DNA from: Archaeoglobaceae archaeon | GTDB taxonomy: Archaea; Halobacteriota; Archaeoglobi; Archaeoglobales; Archaeoglobaceae | Direction: 5' to 3' | Assembly: GCA_025059545.1 (NCBI GenBank) | Contig: JANXDJ010000061.1 | Span: 1 to 7,821, forward strand | DNA: 7,821 bases | In this document: in pieces, positions 6,406-7,821 of the stretch | Layout: each line of letters begins with the position of its first letter | Position numbering within the stretch: the stretch's first letter is position 1 | The notes under the pieces: model-generated | What the model saw: the letters and a program-made list of their open reading frames with translations, nothing else | Told to the model about the DNA's origin: nothing | Database searches by the model: none | Program-made: the position numbers and the translations under genes

Positions 6406-6417
6406 TACTATTTAGTA
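6406..6417. repeat. Short inverted repeat TACTA-tt-TAGTA at the regulator promoter
   Basis: A 12-base inverted repeat abuts and partly overlaps the regulator's TATA box, where a bound repressor would block polymerase recruitment. A 9-of-12 match to its reverse complement occurs at 5799-5810, upstream of the esterase. Possible operator for the adjacent HTH protein; the AT-rich setting makes this tentative. Confidence 0.35.
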
Positions 6418-6422
6418 TTTAA
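6415..6422 (-). promoter_or_regulatory. TATA box for leaderless transcription of the HTH-CBS regulator
   Basis: TTAAATAC on the minus strand is centred about 24 bases before the ATG at 6395 and overlaps the TFS stop codon (TAA, 6419-6421). That spacing puts the transcription start at or very near the ATG, which fits the lack of a ribosome binding site. A T6 tract at 6397-6402 lies just before the start. Confidence 0.55.
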
Positions 6423-6727
6423 TTGTATTCCCTCCAAGTTTTACCGCATTTTGTGCATCTGAAAAATCTAACCTCGCTCTCATCAGCTGCTCTTAGCTGT
6501 CTCATCCACCAAAAAGCCTCAGTGTTTCCACAAGCTGGGCAGATCGCTTTTGTTGTTGGCAAAGTCTTCACGTTTTCTCCTTCGATCACTGGAATGTCTT
6601 CCTTGTTCTTCTCAGACTTTATAACGACCTTCTGCTCGCCAACTTCCTTCTCATAGCCACACTTTCTGCAGACCGCTTTGTTGCCAATGTAGATCATCAG
6701 CTTCTTACACTTCGGACAGAATTCCAT
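6419..6727 (-). CDS. tfs: Transcription factor S (TFS), archaeal transcript-cleavage factor
   Basis: A 102-residue two-zinc-ribbon protein, the normal length for archaeal TFS. The N-terminal ribbon has C4, C7, C20 and C23 (MEFCPKCKKLM at the start, CRKCGY at the end). The C-terminal ribbon has C63, C66, C91 and C94. The acidic tip D82-E83 within RAADESEVRFFRC is intact. As with TFIIS, this tip enters the RNA polymerase secondary channel and stimulates cleavage of backtracked transcripts, so the protein should be active rather than an inhibitory paralogue. The frame could extend six codons upstream to 6745, but the ATG at 6727 gives the canonical N-terminus and has a GGAGG nine bases before it. 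It overlaps the end of the Nudix gene by 23 bases, so the two are co-transcribed. Confidence 0.95.
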   Translation of the reverse strand: MEFCPKCKKLMIYIGNKAVCRKCGYEKEVGEQKVVIKSEKNKEDIPVIEGENVKTLPTTKAICPACGNTEAFWWMRQLRAADESEVRFFRCTKCGKTWREYN

Positions 6728-7118
6728 GTAGCTTCGCCTCCGCATCCTTTATCATCTTTTCATGATCAAAAGCGAGCTTTGGGAGATTTTTTAAGCTAAA
6801 AAGAGCGACTTCTTTTGCATCGCTCCCACTCCTCAGCTCACCAGCCTTGGGAAGCACTATGAAGCAAATGGAAACAAAATGCCCTCTCGGATCCCTTTTC
6901 GGATCGGAATAGACTCCTACAAGGCTATGGATCTCACCCTCAATCCCAGTCTCTTCCCTCACTTCTCTGAGCACCGCATTCTCAACTGTTTCCCCATATT
7001 CAACAATGCCTCCGGGAAGGGCATAGTAGTTCTTGTAAGGCTCATTCTTTCTTTTTATGAGCACTATTTTTCCCGCATAAGGAATTATTGCGTCAACGGT
7101 GAGAGTGATGCGATTCAT
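6705..7118 (-). CDS. Nudix hydrolase, ADP-ribose pyrophosphatase type
   Basis: A 137-residue Nudix protein. The Nudix box GIVEYGETVENAVLREVREETGI (G37-I59) has every consensus position of Gx5Ex7REUxEExGU, so Mg-dependent hydrolysis of a nucleoside diphosphate derivative is expected. The later motif RDPRGH (75-80), followed by VS, is the pattern seen in archaeal ADP-ribose pyrophosphatases such as M. jannaschii MJ1149, which makes ADP-ribose the best guess for substrate (to AMP and ribose 5-phosphate). The LAFDH segment near the C-terminus also fits. The frame stays open 18 codons upstream to 7172, but ATG 7118 gives the usual start (MNRITLTVDAII) and forms an ATGA overlap with the PHP stop codon; GGAG lies at 7130-7133. 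Translation is therefore probably coupled to the PHP gene. Confidence 0.92.
   Translation of the reverse strand: MNRITLTVDAIIPYAGKIVLIKRKNEPYKNYYALPGGIVEYGETVENAVLREVREETGIEGEIHSLVGVYSDPKRDPRGHFVSICFIVLPKAGELRSGSDAKEVALFSLKNLPKLAFDHEKMIKDAEAKLHGILSEV
6737..6741 (-). promoter_or_regulatory. Ribosome binding site of tfs, inside the Nudix gene
   Basis: GGAGG on the minus strand lies nine bases before the ATG at 6727 and decides in favour of that start over the in-frame ATG at 6745, which it follows. It is located within the last codons of the Nudix gene. Confidence 0.75.
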
Positions 7119-7741
7119 GGCAAAAATAGCTCCGCAAGTTTCATATACTTTTTTCTCTTTTTCTCGCACCACTCAACTTTGCCAACATTTTCAAGCCAAT
7201 GCGCATCACTACCAATCGAAACTTTCAGCCTTCTTTCTGAGCATTTTATGAGAAAATCATCTGGTGGGCATTGATGAGTCGAGTTGATCTCAAGCGCTAC
7301 TCCATGGAATTCCATCGCATCGATTAGCTTTTCCTCAAGCCTTGGATCTCTTGAAAATTCAAACATGTCTGAGAAAAGATGCCCAATAACGTCAACGCTG
7401 TTGTTTTCAATGCATTTTAAGATCCTTTCACAGTAATTGAGCGCATTCTCATGCACTGAAGCAACGATGAAGTCGAATTCATGCTCGGGTAGAAAGATCT
7501 CTCCATTGTAATCTATTCCACACTCTATACCGCTGAAAATTTTGATCCCGAAGAGATCTCTCGCCTCCTCTATCTCGATCTGCCTAAGCTCCGCTTTTTT
7601 CTCATCAAGTCCAAAATTAAGCTCTAAGGAGTGATCCACAATCGCTATTGCTTTCAAATTTAACTCCTTTGCCTTTTTGGCAATTTCAGCAATGCTTGCG
7701 ATGCCGTCGGAGAAGTTTGAGTGAATGTGCAGATCAATCAT
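7115..7741 (-). CDS. PHP-domain metal-dependent phosphoesterase
   Basis: A 208-residue protein spanning a complete PHP fold. Putative metal ligands are all present: H5 and H7 in DLHIHSNFSDG, D12, H37 in IVDHS, E73 in GIECG, H97 in SVHE, H121 in IGHLF, and D179 and H181 in GSDAHW. Such stand-alone PHP proteins hydrolyse phosphoesters; relatives include histidinol-phosphatase-like and YcdX-type enzymes, and the exact substrate here cannot be told. The intact ligands argue against the RNase P subunit Rpp30, whose fold is related. The start is ATG 7741, sharing one base with the purA stop (TGATG); a TTG three bases upstream is less likely. It forms an ATGA overlap with the Nudix gene. The purine-gene context and downstream ADP-ribose-type Nudix suggest a nucleotide or sugar-phosphate substrate, but this is inference. 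Confidence 0.88.
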   Translation of the reverse strand: MIDLHIHSNFSDGIASIAEIAKKAKELNLKAIAIVDHSLELNFGLDEKKAELRQIEIEEARDLFGIKIFSGIECGIDYNGEIFLPEHEFDFIVASVHENALNYCERILKCIENNSVDVIGHLFSDMFEFSRDPRLEEKLIDAMEFHGVALEINSTHQCPPDDFLIKCSERRLKVSIGSDAHWLENVGKVEWCEKKRKKYMKLAELFLP

Positions 7742-7821
7742 CAAAGCTTTTCCCTTCTAAGATCGATGATCTGGCTGAGCTCAGGGCCGGTTGAGATCAG
7801 CGTTACGGGCACATTAACCTG
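7741..7821 (-). CDS. purA: Adenylosuccinate synthetase, C-terminal end (partial)
   Basis: Only the last 26 codons and the TGA stop are in the window; the 5' part lies beyond the right edge. The fragment ends VPVTLISTGPELSQIIDLR followed by REKL. The STGPE segment and terminal arrangement match the conserved C-terminus of PurA (compare ISTGPDR near the end of the E. coli protein). PurA makes adenylosuccinate from IMP, aspartate and GTP in AMP synthesis. The stop overlaps the PHP start by one base, placing purA as the upstream visible member of the cluster. The call rests on a short stretch. Confidence 0.75.
   Translation of the reverse strand, partial: QVNVPVTLISTGPELSQIIDLRREKL

Noticed and set aside
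5863..7274. Plus-strand open frames opposite the regulator, tfs, Nudix and PHP genes (5863-6114, 6423-6656, 6879-7274).
   Set aside because: Shadows of confidently identified minus-strand genes, with no supporting motifs.
6396..7744. Upstream alternative starts: TTG at 6398 and 7744, ATG at 6745, and start at 7172 for the Nudix protein.
   Set aside because: The downstream ATGs give family-typical N-termini and fit ribosome binding sites, gene overlaps or TATA spacing better.

Overview
The window looks like chromosomal DNA from a hyperthermophilic euryarchaeon of the Archaeoglobales (Archaeoglobus, Ferroglobus or Geoglobus). The evidence is a small archaeal transcript-cleavage factor (TFS), TATA-type promoters with at least one apparently leaderless gene, GGAGG/GGTGAGG ribosome binding sites, heavy use of AGA/AGG and ATA codons, an archaeal PGF-pre-PGF surface-protein domain, and a lipase module that closely resembles the Archaeoglobus fulgidus lipase AFL. 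The genus call is inference. Every gene lies on the minus strand, so the gene order runs from the right edge to the left.

Right part (about 6419-7821): a tight housekeeping cluster. It begins with the last 26 codons of purA (adenylosuccinate synthetase). This overlaps a PHP-family metal phosphoesterase by one base, which overlaps a Nudix hydrolase of the ADP-ribose pyrophosphatase type by four bases, which overlaps TFS by 23 bases. These four are almost certainly one transcript with coupled translation. Next, after 23 bases, comes a transcriptional regulator with an XRE-type helix-turn-helix and two CBS domains. It appears to have its own TATA box and to be leaderless.

Left part (1-5712): a single uninterrupted reading frame of 1904 codons that starts at 5712 and runs off the left edge. 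I read every in-frame triplet and found no stop. It encodes a secreted protein with a signal peptide and four complete serine-hydrolase modules from three families: pectinacetylesterase/Notum-like module 1, an AFL-like lipase with its C-terminal beta-barrel, pectinacetylesterase-like module 2, a CARDB domain, an unassigned beta-rich stretch, and a PHB-depolymerase/LpqC-like esterase. A Pro10/Gly7 hinge, a PGF-pre-PGF domain and a Thr/Pro-rich stalk follow. A C-terminal PGF-CTERM anchor probably lies just beyond the edge. All four catalytic triads look intact.

The 140-base AT-rich gap between the regulator and the giant esterase holds candidate promoters and a long imperfect inverted repeat. 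The regulator is therefore a reasonable, untested candidate controller of the esterase. The main novelty is the giant esterase: a cell-surface, probably heavily N-glycosylated, multi-active-site ester hydrolase that suggests extracellular breakdown of an esterified polymer or lipid. No tRNA, rRNA, CRISPR array or insertion sequence was seen.
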